Part shown: positions 54,535 to 62,919 of the stretch, in pieces
How the letters are laid out: every line of letters starts with the position of its first letter
How positions within the stretch are numbered: the stretch's first letter is position 1
Notes under the pieces: model-generated
Databases searched by the model: none
What the model was told of the DNA's origin: nothing
What the model saw: the letters and a program-made list of their open reading frames with translations, nothing else
Program-made: the position numbers and the translations under genes
From: Agrobacterium vitis
Lineage (GTDB): Bacteria; Pseudomonadota; Alphaproteobacteria; Rhizobiales; Rhizobiaceae
Length of the DNA stretch: 64,000 bases
Reading direction: 5' to 3'
Assembly (NCBI RefSeq): GCF_014926405.1
Contig: NZ_JACXXJ020000004.1
Location: 248,001 to 312,000, forward strand

Positions 54535-54561
54535 GTAAAGCGGTTTAGTAAAGCGCTTTAC
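54535..54561. promoter_or_regulatory. Two overlapping LacI-type operators
   Basis: A perfect 14-base palindrome GTAAAGCGCTTTAC (54548-54561) with the central CG typical of LacI/GalR sites, and an imperfect second site GTAAAGCGGTTTAG (54535-54548) sharing its edge base. They lie 10-36 bases upstream of the repressor start, pointing to autoregulation and, by read-through, control of the operon at 53471-48833. Confidence 0.82.
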
Positions 54562-54570
54562 AAAGTTCAC

Positions 54571-54783
54571 ATAACCCTGCGCTTTTTGTCAAGCAACCAT
54601 AAGACTATTTTTTAGTCGGCGGCGAATGTCGCATAAAATGTAAGCGAAAATTCTCTCTAGCGTTTCAATCAACGCCCTTTTATGGCGGTAAAATCCGGGG
54701 TCGCGTCGACTTAATTTACAATCTGAGAAGGGTGGCGTCGCGTTAACCGAGCACAGCATGCGATCGTTGCTTCGGGGTGAATA
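54571..54783. other. Intergenic stretch upstream of the LacI-family gene
   Basis: About 210 bases with no gene. The LacI promoter should lie at 54562-54620, which is rich in A/T (AAGACTATTTTTTAG). The part from 54690 on is probably the outer edge of the neighbouring IS6 remnant. Confidence 0.4.
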
Positions 54784-55082
54784 TCACGCTTTGATTGACA
54801 AGGCGATCTCACGCCAGGTGGTGCTGGCGTGGGCGCGGAGTTGGCGATGATCGGCGACGGTCAGGTGTTGTCGATGAAGATGGAAAAGATTGGCAATCTG
54901 GTTGTGGGCTGAGACGAAACGCTGGCATTGCCACGCCGGCTTGAACCGCGTCATGCGTCGCTCTCGTCGTCGCACGGGAAGGTGAGAATTCCCGACGCGG
55001 TTGTTGAGCCCTTTGTGTGAACGGTGCTCGATACCCGGCATGAGCTGTCGATTTGCGGCGGAGTAAGAGCCCAGCTGGCATG
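54784..55082 (-). pseudogene. IS6-family transposase C-terminal remnant
   Basis: The minus-strand frame reads MPGIEHRSHKGLNNRVGNSH, then RRRERRMTRFKPAWQCQRFV, SAHNQIANLFHLHRQHLTV, ending SIKA. This is the last third of an IS6 transposase, including the catalytic Glu region (normally NNRxENSH; here N-R-V-G-N, so the Glu is a Gly). Immediately upstream, from 55083, a second and different IS6 fragment begins. Confidence 0.75.
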
Positions 55083-55133
55083 GTAAACTTAATGGACGCA
55101 GGGCCAGCGAAAGACGCTGTCCGCAGATATTTC

Positions 55134-55670
55134 TCATGCTCGGGCAATCTTCGCCCACAGGCTCATCGCCTCCGCGCGCAGTTCGCGATGATGGCCGGAG
55201 GTTATGTCGTGGCGCGGGATGTGAAACAGGTTGGCGATCGGATCGTGGATAGAGACAAATCGTTGTAGATGTCGCTGTGACTTGAAGTGCTTCATGATCC
55301 GCTCTCGTCGCCGGACTGGCTGGTGAGAATTCTCCGCCCGATTGTTCAACCCGTTGTGGGAGCGATGCTCGACACCGGGCATGAGCTCCCGCTTGGCTGC
55401 GCCGTAAGATCGCAGCTTGTCTGTAATCATCACCCGCGGCGATCGTCCCTGGCCCTTCAAGAGTTTGCGCATCAGGCGCTTGGCGGCCTTGGTATTTCGG
55501 CGGCTTTGCACGAGAACGTCCAACACGAAACCGTCCTGATCCACAGCACGCCACAGCCAATGCTTCTTGCCACGGATTGAAACAGCGGCTTCATCGAGAT
55601 GCCACTTTTCCCCAAGCCGACCGGATGACCGACGACGGATCTCGTTGGCAAAGATGCGGACGCAGTGACG
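55134..55670 (-). pseudogene. IS6-family transposase, N-terminus cut off by an IS3 fragment
   Basis: Minus-strand frame from 55670: EIRRRSSGRLGEKWHLDEAA (first Asp), GKKHWLWRAVDQDGFVLDVL, KAAKRLMRKLLKGQG, VMITDKLRSYGAAKREL (second Asp), GLNNRAENSHQPVRRRER (Glu) and RFVSIHDPIANLFHIPRH to the stop. All three catalytic residues are present, but the first 60-70 residues are replaced by IS3 sequence at 55671. The frame runs a few codons into that IS3 sequence. Confidence 0.8.
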
Positions 55671-55875
55671 TGCACCCCGATTTTGGGCCACCGGGAGCTG
55701 GAATTTTCCGGGGTTAAGGCTCAGGTCGGCGTGGGTGCCGATGAGCCGTTCATGATCGAAATCGGCACCTTGTTGCCGATCGCGCTGTGTGGCCGGAACT
55801 CGTTATAGTCTCTACGCCAATCCTCCATCTTTGCCCTTGCGTCGTCAAGGCTCATAAACCAGTGGGCGTTCAGGC
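55671..55875 (-). mobile_element. IS3-family element end fragment, inverted copy of 25078-25282
   Basis: Begins TGCACCCCGATTTTGGGCC and carries the last 45 or so codons of the same IS3 OrfB found at 24622-25282, in the opposite orientation, with several base differences (for example in the AACCGGGG segment). Similarity stops at GGGCGTTCAGGC (55875). Together the two copies bracket a block of about 30 kb with their IS ends pointing inward. Confidence 0.85.
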
Positions 55876-55976
55876 TATCATCCGTGCCGAGACGGAGTCA
55901 GGCCCCACTCTAGGAGATCGAATTGTAGACCGCGCCAATATTGACAGATAAGATTAGAACATTTAGTGAACATCGT

Positions 55977-57209
55977 ATGAAAAAGTCACTCAAAGAACGC
56001 CTCGCCATCCTCTCGGATGCCGCAAAATACGATGCGTCTTGCGCCTCCAGCGGAACGACAAAGCGGAACGCAGCAGCCGCCGGCGGGCTGGGATCGACGG
56101 AGGGCTCCGGGATCTGCCATGCCTATGCGCCAGACGGGCGATGCATCTCTCTCCTTAAAATCCTGATGACGAATTTCTGTATTTACGACTGTGCGTATTG
56201 TATCAACCGGTCGTCCAGCAATGTTGAGCGGGCGCGGTTTTCGGTCGAGGACGTCATCTGGCTGACGCTCGAATTCTATCGCCGCAATTACATCGAGGGT
56301 CTCTTTCTGTCCTCTGGCATTATCCGCTCTTCCGATTACACAATGGAGGAGATGGTCCGCATCGCCCGCGAATTGCGCACGATACATAATTTTCATGGCT
56401 ACATTCATCTCAAATCTATTCCCGAGGCATCGCCGCAACTGATTGAGGAAGCCGGGCTCTACGCTGATCGCCTTTCGATCAATATCGAACTACCGACCGA
56501 CGCGGGCATCGGGAAATTCGCCCCGGAAAAGCGGCCGGACAATATTCGCCAGTCGATGGGCAATTTGCGCTTGAAGATTGAAGAAATGGCCGACCCGACC
56601 CTACAGACCAAACGGCGAAAGAGGTTCGCACCCGCCGGGCAAAGCACACAGATGATCGTTGGCGCCGACGCTGCCGACGATGCGACCATCCTTGGCACCA
56701 GTGCCAGGCTCTATGGGAGTTACCGCTTGAAGCGTGTCTATTATTCCGCCTTCAGCCCGATCCCGGATTCGTCAAAAAACCTTCCGCTGATCAAGCCGCC
56801 GCTGATGCGGGAGCATCGACTGTATCAGGCAGACTGGCTCTACCGTTTCTACGGATTCGACATCGCAGAGATCACGGCGGCACGGCCAGACGGCATGCTC
56901 GATCTCGACCTTGATCCGAAACTCGCCTGGGCGCTTGGCCATCGCGATCGATTTCCAGTCGACATCAATCTCGCCGACAAGGAAGCGCTTCTGCGTGTGC
57001 CTGGCTTCGGCATAAAGACCGTCACATCCATTCTCTCAACACGGCGGTTCAAGCGGCTGCGGCTCGAGGATATCGGACGTCTTGGCGTGTCCCTCAAAAA
57101 AGTCCAGCCGTTCGTCACTGCTGAGGGCTGGACGCCGCATCGCTTGATCGATCGCGCCGACTTGCGGGCGATGTTCATGCCAAAGCCCGAACAATTATCG
57201 TTATTATGA
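55977..57209 (+). CDS. Radical SAM protein paired with UdgX (putative DNA modification/repair)
   Basis: 410 aa from the ATG at 55977 (MKKSLKERLAILSDAAKYDA); a TTG 12 codons upstream is in frame but unlike the family. The 4Fe-4S motif CxxxCxxC is Cys68, Cys72 and Cys75 (FCIYDCAYC), followed by the SAM-binding barrel (EGLFLSSGI, HLKSIPEA, NIELPTD). A helix-hairpin-helix (ALLRVPGFGIKTVTSIL) near residues 340-356 suggests DNA binding. It matches the family known only as 'putative DNA modification/repair radical SAM protein', whose genes occur with UDG-domain partners. Overlaps the next gene by 4 bases. Reaction unknown; a role in undoing or making a base adduct is inference. Confidence 0.9.
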   Translation: MKKSLKERLAILSDAAKYDASCASSGTTKRNAAAAGGLGSTEGSGICHAYAPDGRCISLLKILMTNFCIYDCAYCINRSSSNVERARFSVEDVIWLTLEFYRRNYIEGLFLSSGIIRSSDYTMEEMVRIARELRTIHNFHGYIHLKSIPEASPQLIEEAGLYADRLSINIELPTDAGIGKFAPEKRPDNIRQSMGNLRLKIEEMADPTLQTKRRKRFAPAGQSTQMIVGADAADDATILGTSARLYGSYRLKRVYYSAFSPIPDSSKNLPLIKPPLMREHRLYQADWLYRFYGFDIAEITAARPDGMLDLDLDPKLAWALGHRDRFPVDINLADKEALLRVPGFGIKTVTSILSTRRFKRLRLEDIGRLGVSLKKVQPFVTAEGWTPHRLIDRADLRAMFMPKPEQLSLL

Positions 57210-58684
57210 CTGAGACCTGCTTTCTCGAAGGTCGCGGTGATCTGTCTGAATGGCGCGAGGCCGCGCGACAGTGCCTACAGGCTGGGATCGAACCAAAGGC
57301 AATCGACTGGCAGCTTATCGGTGATGAACAGGGCTTGTTTGGTGCTGACGCAAGCCGATCCGAAGAGGGCAGCACGCCAAGCCCGGCAGAACCCACAGGT
57401 GGCACGGCGCAGATGTCCGTGCCGGCAACCTTCCTTCGGCTCGCAGAAGCCGTTGTGTGTCATTCCGATCCCGGCCGCTTCGCCTTGCTTTATCGCCTTC
57501 TCTTTCGGTTGAGGCAGGAAAGGCACCTTCTTGAGGTGAAGACAGATGCCGATGTGGCGCTGGCGTACCGGATGCAGAAGTCAGTGGGGCGCGATTATCA
57601 TAAGATGACGGCCTTCCTGCGCTTCAAGGAAGTGCCACTGCCTGTCGGTGTTGCAGGCCGGCGGCGCTTTGTCGCTTGGTTTGAGCCTGACCACTTTATC
57701 GTCGCGCGCGTCGCGCCGTTTTTCCAACGTCGGTTCAATGACATGGACTGGATTATTTTGACGCCCCACGGGTCCGCGTCCTGGGATGGCCAGACACTTC
57801 TGACGTCGACCGAACCGGCAGTAAAGCCCGATATACGCGATGAAACCGACGATCTCTGGCGCATATATTATGCATCCATCTTCAATCCCGCCCGCTTGAA
57901 GGTGAAGATGATGATGACGGAGATGCCGAAGAAATATTGGAAGAACCTGCCGGAGGCAGAGCTTATTCCCGGCCTGATTGCCGGAGCGGAAGCCAAGTTG
58001 ATCGATATGGCCCACCGACAAGCCAGCGAGCCGCTCCCTTTCCATCATCGCCTCCAGGAGGCTGCTGCGCGTGTACCGGCAGCGCCAGCGGCCGAAGCGG
58101 ACACGATAGATGCGCTGCGTCAGGAAGCGCGACGCTGCAATCGATGTGATCTCTCCTGCCGGGCAACACAGACCGTGTTCGGCGAAGGGCCTGTCGATGC
58201 AAAGATCATGATCGTTGGAGAGCAGCCGGGGGACCAGGAGGATCTCGCAGGCCGGCCATTCGTCGGACCAGCGGGCCGCGTGTTCGATGAGGCTCTGGCG
58301 CAGGCAGGCCTGGACCGGCGCGCGCTCTACGTCACCAACGCGGTGAAGCACTTCAAGTATGAGCCACGGGGAAAGCGCCGTATCCATCAGCGCCCGAATA
58401 TTGCAGAGGTGCAGCAATGCAGATGGTGGCTCACTCAAGAGATCGATATAGTGAAACCGAAGCTGATTGTCGCCATGGGCGCAATCGCGCTGATTTCGCT
58501 CACGGATCGAAAGGACCGCTTGGAGGATGTCCGCAGCCGTCCAATTGTCATGGACGACACGCGACATCTATTCGTGACCGTTCATCCGTCCTACCTGCTG
58601 CGTATTCCGGACGAGATCAAGAGAAACGAAGAACTCGCGCGCTTTCGAGAAGATATAAGCCAGATCGGTAGACTTGTTTGTTGA
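57206..58684 (+). CDS. udgX: UdgX-type uracil-DNA glycosylase fused to an N-terminal DUF4130 domain
   Basis: 492 aa. Residues about 1-270 match the domain usually linked to radical SAM partners (LFRLRQERHLLEVKTDADVA, RMQKSVGRDYHKMTAFLRF). Residues about 300-492 form a family 4-like uracil-DNA glycosylase: Cys-rich CNRCDLSC for the Fe-S cluster, GEQPGDQED (338-346), the KRRIH insertion with His394 (GKRRIHQRPN), and HPS at 460-462 (VTVHPSYLLR). In the characterised mycobacterial UdgX, the His of KRRIH becomes covalently joined to the sugar after uracil removal, so the protein tags the lesion in place of releasing it. The radical SAM partner could help resolve or prepare that adduct. Confidence 0.92.
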   Translation: MTETCFLEGRGDLSEWREAARQCLQAGIEPKAIDWQLIGDEQGLFGADASRSEEGSTPSPAEPTGGTAQMSVPATFLRLAEAVVCHSDPGRFALLYRLLFRLRQERHLLEVKTDADVALAYRMQKSVGRDYHKMTAFLRFKEVPLPVGVAGRRRFVAWFEPDHFIVARVAPFFQRRFNDMDWIILTPHGSASWDGQTLLTSTEPAVKPDIRDETDDLWRIYYASIFNPARLKVKMMMTEMPKKYWKNLPEAELIPGLIAGAEAKLIDMAHRQASEPLPFHHRLQEAAARVPAAPAAEADTIDALRQEARRCNRCDLSCRATQTVFGEGPVDAKIMIVGEQPGDQEDLAGRPFVGPAGRVFDEALAQAGLDRRALYVTNAVKHFKYEPRGKRRIHQRPNIAEVQQCRWWLTQEIDIVKPKLIVAMGAIALISLTDRKDRLEDVRSRPIVMDDTRHLFVTVHPSYLLRIPDEIKRNEELARFREDISQIGRLVC

Positions 58685-60005
58685 TTTTCACTGAGAACTG
58701 ACCCGGTAGCACAAGATAGGGGGTGCGGACGAAAACTTGGACCACCAAGGAGGTAGTTCATGTATTCCTACGCAGACAGACTTCGAGCTGTTGAGCTCTA
58801 TATCCGACTTGGCAAGCGACTTAACGCGACCATTCGCCAGCTGGGATATCCCACCAAGAATGCCCTGAGGGGCTGGTACCGCGAGTACGTACAGCATCTC
58901 GACCTGCGTACTCAGCCGGTAGCTCGACCGCCAAAGTTTTCCGAGGCTCAGAGGCAGGCTGCCCTTGAGCATTACCGCACCCATGATCGTTGCATCTCTT
59001 CGACGATGAGGGCGGCTCGGCTATCCCGGTCGAGGAACTCTAACCGGATGGGTTCGTGAGGCGTTTCCGGAGGCGCGGACCGATGGTCGGTCGATCGTGG
59101 CACCCTGGCTATTGCGAAGAGGTCCGGCAAGCGGGGGTCATCGGATTATGCAGTGGAGATGAAAGCACTCAACAGGTCGCTGACCGACTGGGCGTCTCAA
59201 GGCGGACATTGTATAGCTGGAAAGACCAGCTTCTCGGTCATGAGGCTTCTTCATCCATGAAACGCCGCAAAGCCAACTCCAAAGCGCCAGAACGTGAGGA
59301 ACTCGAGCGACAGCTTGAAGCCCTCCAGCGTGATGTCCGCCAGTTGCAACTCGAGCATGATCTCCTGAAGAAGGCCAACGAACTCCTAACAAAAGACCTG
59401 GGCGTCGATCTGCAGGTCCTGAGTAATCGGGAGAAGACACAACTGATTGACGCCCTTAAGGAAGTTTATCGCTTGCCAGAGCTGCTTGCCCAGCTTCGGA
59501 TTGCCCGCAGTTCCTATTTCTACCATCGCGCCCGCATGTGTCTGGCAGACAAGTATGCCGCCGTCCGCCACAGCCTAGCGGAGATCTTTGAAGCGAACCG
59601 TCGTTGCTACGGTTATCGACGACTGCAGGCGCCGCTGGCCAGACAGAGCGTGATAATCTCGGAAAGGTTGTCCAGCGCTTGATGAAGCAGGAGCAGTTGG
59701 TCGTTGCCAGGCCGCATCGACGGCGGTTTGGATCCTATCTGGGAGAGATCAGTCCAGCGCCCGAGAACCTGATCAATCGCGACTTCCATGCAGAAGCGCC
59801 GAACGTGAAGTGGCTGACAGACATCACCAAGTTCCAGATCCCAGCTGGCAAAGTCTACCTTTCGCCCATCATCGACTGCTTTGACGGCATGGTCATCAGC
59901 TGGTCGATCGGAACGCAACCAGATGCGGGTCTCGTCAACACCATGCTGGATGCAGCCATCGGAACCGTCGCCAACGGCGAGGAACGGCCAATCATCCATT
60001 CTGAT

Positions 60006-60291
60006 AGTCATATGATTGATACCAGTTTTCAGGTGGTTTGACTCAAACACCGTTCGACCATTCTCTGGGCTGGTGCCGCAAGGCTTCCCGGTATGATCTG
60101 ACCCTCACTCCGATCGACCCAATATGTGTCTTTCCGCGGACCTGTCGATCATCCGGGAACGCCCTGCGGTGAGGCCTTGCCTCAAAGGTGCTGCTGTGAC
60201 CCAAGAAGGGCATGACCATCCGGTCCCATGACTGTCCTGTCCCGGCATCCTTCAGGCAAATAATTCTCATGCCGCAGGAGAGGATAATTAG
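60006..60291 (+). ncRNA. Candidate bridge-RNA region of the IS110 element
   Basis: Established knowledge: IS110/IS621 elements express a structured guide (bridge) RNA of about 180-200 nt from their longer non-coding end, with loops that pair to target and donor DNA. This 286-base stretch has no ORF and lies at the proper place. It contains CCATTCT (60058-60064), identical to the sequence just left of the insertion, and CCGCGGA (60134-60140), similar to the sequence just right of it. These matches are only 7 bases long and could be chance. No structure was computed. Confidence 0.4.
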
Positions 60292-61368
60292 ATGGCTGAA
60301 CACCGAGCAGAAACTCACGTCATTGGTGGCGTCGATACACACAAGGACTTGCATGTCGCGGCAGTCGTTGATCATCGCGACCGCGTTCTCGGTACCGAGA
60401 GCTTCCCGACAACCCGACACGGCTATCGCTTGATGCTGGCTTGGATGCGATCGTTCGGGGATCTCCAGCGGGTCGGGATCGAATGCTCTGGCAGCTACGG
60501 CGCGGGGTTGCTGCGCTACATGCAAACCGCAGGTGTCGAGATTCTGGAGGTCACCGCACCTGACAAACTCGACCGCCGCCGGCGCGGCAAGAATGACAAC
60601 TTCGACGCAGAAAGTGCGGCCCACGCAGCCTTTGCGAGACGGCACACCGTAACGCCACGCAGCAGGGACGGCATGGTAGAAAGTTTACGCATCCTAAGGG
60701 TTTGCCGCAAAACCGCTATTCAGGCGCGCCGTATTGCCCTGCAGATGATCCAGATGACCATCGTCTGCGCACCGGACAAAATCCGCGATCCGCTGCGCAG
60801 CATGACGCGGATGCAATTGATCCGTACGCTCGCAGCCGGCAGACCTGACCTCACTGCGTATCGCCAGGTCGAGGAAGCCTACCGCATCTCTCTCAAGTCT
60901 CTGGCGCGGCGTTATCTCGAACTCCATGACGAGATCGCCGATCTCGACGACATGATTGAGGCCATCGTCAAGGATCTCGCTCCTGAACTACTTGCTCAAA
61001 CCGCAATCGGCGTGAACAGTGCGGCGCAGTTGCTTCTCACGGCGGGCGATAACTCCGACCGGTTGAAGTCCGAGGCGAGCTTCGCCGCATTGTGCGGCGT
61101 CAGCCCCGTCCCCGCTTCTTCCGGAAAAACGGTTCGGCACAGGTTGAACAGGGGTGGGGATCGCGCAGCAAACAGTGCCATCCACATCATCGCCATTGGG
61201 AGGCTTCGATTGGATGCACGCACGCAGGACTACGTCGCCCGACGGATCGCAGCCGGAAAATCGAAGCTCGAGGCAATTCGCTGCCTCAAACGCTACATCG
61301 CCCGCGAAGTCTTCGCCATCATCATGCGGCGGCACAGGGAAATCAACCAAAGCCAAATCGCGGCTTGA
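60292..61368 (+). CDS. IS110-family transposase (DEDD recombinase)
   Basis: 358 aa, full length. N-terminal RuvC-like DEDD domain: GVDTHKDLHVA (Asp), VGIECSGSYGAGL (Glu) and KNDNFDAESAAHAA (two Asp). C-terminal Transposase_20 domain with SFAALCGVSPVPASSGKTV and RHRLNRGGDRAANSAIHIIA, which includes the serine proposed to attack DNA. No stops or frameshifts, so it may still be active. The ATG at 60292 follows GGAGAGGATAATTAG. Confidence 0.93.
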   Translation: MAEHRAETHVIGGVDTHKDLHVAAVVDHRDRVLGTESFPTTRHGYRLMLAWMRSFGDLQRVGIECSGSYGAGLLRYMQTAGVEILEVTAPDKLDRRRRGKNDNFDAESAAHAAFARRHTVTPRSRDGMVESLRILRVCRKTAIQARRIALQMIQMTIVCAPDKIRDPLRSMTRMQLIRTLAAGRPDLTAYRQVEEAYRISLKSLARRYLELHDEIADLDDMIEAIVKDLAPELLAQTAIGVNSAAQLLLTAGDNSDRLKSEASFAALCGVSPVPASSGKTVRHRLNRGGDRAANSAIHIIAIGRLRLDARTQDYVARRIAAGKSKLEAIRCLKRYIAREVFAIIMRRHREINQSQIAA

Positions 61369-61703
61369 CTCTTAGAAGGGCGTCCGCGGAGCCCATTATC
61401 GATGGCCCGGCTGGTTAACCCGTATCAGCGAAGCAAGACTGGTTCGCTCGATGTCCCGAAAGGGTTGCTCGCAAGACAACGCCGCGTGCGAAGGGTTCTT
61501 CGGTCGGTTGAAAACCGAGCTCTTCTATCCACGAGACTGGAAGGCCATCACAATCGAACAGTTCGTGGCTGAGGTGGATGCCTATATCCGATGGTACAAT
61601 GAGAAGCGTATCAAGATATCGCTGGGATCGCTCAGCCCGGTCGAATATCGTAAAAGCCTCGGCCTGAGCATTTAAAACACTCCAAGTTTTTATCCGCACC
61701 CCC

Positions 61704-62463
61704 GCCCGACGAGAGAGCGGTATTGCCGAACATATCGAATGTGAAGGGATCGTTTCATCTGCTTTCCCTCGCTTTTTATCACTGCAAACAGCTTATGAAG
61801 CATCGCAGAAGCGGGCAGTATTCGTTACGAGGGGGAAGCTTTAGCGCCTCTAAACCAGAGCGCTGTTGTTTTCGGCTTTGTCGCAAAATTTCGGCTTAGT
61901 TTGCTGCCTCGATGATCATGAGGTAGATGCGGTCTGAAGAAAGCAGACAGGTAGATTTGAGCGGTCATGGTCGATTTCAAAGGCAGTCACTGGCAGACGG
62001 GCTTTGGTTGAAACCGCGATGGATCGATACAAAGGCGTTATTGGGCTGTGTTTGCGTGCCCGGTCATTCTTTGCTCAACAGACAGAGGCTGTGATCGCCA
62101 TCGCGGTATGCTGCTTGGTCGGGCAAAAAATCTTGGCAGCGCTGATCCAGCGTTATGGCATCTACAACCGCTAAGCTGGCCGCGGTGCCATCAAGGGATT
62201 GCTGTTACGCGGACCGCACAATCTTCGGGATATTCTGGCAACGCCTATCCTCAAACAGACCGGCTCCTACCAGCAGGACAGCTATGCCAGTCAGAACACA
62301 TCGGATGAATAGCTGATCCGCATCTGCCTGGATGTCAGTCGTCTTCGCCTTGAACGGATACGAGCCGTCACCTTTGTTCGCCAGATTCCCTAAATTATAA
62401 GGCGACGACAAGGTTACCACATAATATCTTGTATTTTGTAATATTACGTGGTTTTATGCGGAT
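61704..62463. other. Gene-poor stretch with IS debris
   Basis: 760 bases between the IS3 element and the Lrp-family gene. Apart from the IS5-like tail annotated at 61993-62174 it has no reliable coding sequence. The final 60 bases (62395-62460) are AT-rich with TTGTATTTTGTAATATTACG and hold the promoter of the Lrp/LysE pair. Confidence 0.45.
61993..62174 (+). pseudogene. IS5/IS4-type transposase C-terminal remnant
   Basis: The frame reads RRALVETAMDRYKGVIG, LCLRARSFFAQQTEAVIAIA and ends with a stop at 62172. 'RYK-x-IG-x-x-LRARS-x-x-AQQTEA' is the recurrent end of IS5/IS1182-like transposases in Rhizobiaceae. Only about 60 codons remain, with no terminal repeats recognised. Confidence 0.6.
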
Positions 62464-62919
62464 ATGGATATCATAGACCGCAAAATAGTCAGTCTTCTTG
62501 CCGAAGACGCCCGCCGCTCGCTTGCCGATATTGGCAATATCGTTGAGCTTTCCGCGTCGGCCGTGAACGAGCGCATCAGACGCCTGACCGCGAGTGGGGC
62601 GATCCGCCGTGTCACCGTTGATGCCGATCCATCCGCATTCGATTTGCCGGTGATCGCCTTCGTGTGGATCGCCTTGGCGGCGGATGCGGACGAGGCCAGC
62701 TTTCGTACCTATGCTGCGTCCCAGTCCGCTATTGCGGAATGTCACCACGTGACGGGGCAATGGTCCTATCTCATCAAGGTTCATGTCGCGTCGCTGGCGG
62801 AAATCGAAGCCTTTCTGGCGGGAATGAAACAGAACAGATTCCTTGCACGTAGCGAGACAATCATTGCTCTCTCATCCGTGGTGCCAGGACCATTCATGCC
62901 GAAGGGAAGTTTGGACTGA
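62464..62919 (+). CDS. Lrp/AsnC-family transcriptional regulator
   Basis: 151 aa. Helix-turn-helix DRKIVSLLAEDARRSLADIG with VELSASAVNERIRRLTASGA, then the RAM domain (CHHVTGQWSYLIKVHVASLA). Its stop overlaps the start of the LysE-type exporter by one base, so it is in an operon with the gene it very probably regulates, in response to an amino acid. Confidence 0.94.
   Translation: MDIIDRKIVSLLAEDARRSLADIGNIVELSASAVNERIRRLTASGAIRRVTVDADPSAFDLPVIAFVWIALAADADEASFRTYAASQSAIAECHHVTGQWSYLIKVHVASLAEIEAFLAGMKQNRFLARSETIIALSSVVPGPFMPKGSLD

Larger units (their letters stand above)
60006..61384 (+). mobile_element. IS110-family insertion sequence, apparently complete
   Basis: Boundaries are deduced from the interrupted IS3 transposase: HSD ends at 60005 and the R/S-GAHYRW motif resumes at about 61385, so the insert is about 1379 bp, within the normal IS110 range. 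There are no inverted repeats at the junctions, as expected for IS110, and no obvious target duplication. A 286-base non-coding left end precedes the transposase and only a short tail follows it, the arrangement of the IS110 group proper (IS1111-type elements have the long non-coding end after the gene). Confidence 0.85.
58760..61675 (+). pseudogene. IS3-family transposase (OrfA/OrfB), broken
   Basis: Pieces in order: MYSYADRLRAVELYIRLGKR and TIRQLGYPTKNALRGWYREY (58760-59020, HTH), frameshift near 59020, STQQVADRLGVSRRTLYSWK with the coiled segment LERQLEALQRDVRQLQLEHD (59160-59390), SRSYFYHRAR-like RSSYFYHRARM, frameshift near 59640, then PNVKWLTDITKFQIPAGKVY (first Asp), RPIIHSD (second Asp, 60005), the IS110 insert, and GAHYRW, SRKGCSQDNAACEGFFGRLK with the catalytic Glu (61450-61520) to the stop at 61673. 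Inactive because of the insert and the frameshifts. Confidence 0.85.
58719..61703 (+). mobile_element. IS3-family (IS150-like) element split by an IS110 insertion
   Basis: Ends are inverted repeats: GGGGGTGCGGACGAAAACTT from 58719 and its complement (TCCAAGTTTTTATCCGCACC) from 61681 to 61703, with two mismatches. Without the 1379-bp IS110 insert (60006-61384) the element would be about 1.6 kb. Contents: OrfA-like HTH segments, OrfB DDE transposase, both interrupted. No target duplication is visible at the outer edges. Confidence 0.85.

Noticed and set aside
54784..55560. A 258-codon minus-strand open frame with proline- and arginine-rich translation
   Set aside because: It runs across two different IS6 remnants in the wrong frame for most of its length; the real homology is in the pieces annotated at 54784-55082 and 55134-55670.
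25283..55670. The IS3-bracketed block considered as a composite transposon
   Set aside because: Both IS copies are truncated, their ends face inward only on one side of each copy, and no outer ends or target duplication are visible.
60006..60291. Seven-base matches between the IS110 left end and its target flanks taken as proof of guide loops
   Set aside because: Matches this short are expected by chance in 286 bases; reported only as a tentative pointer.
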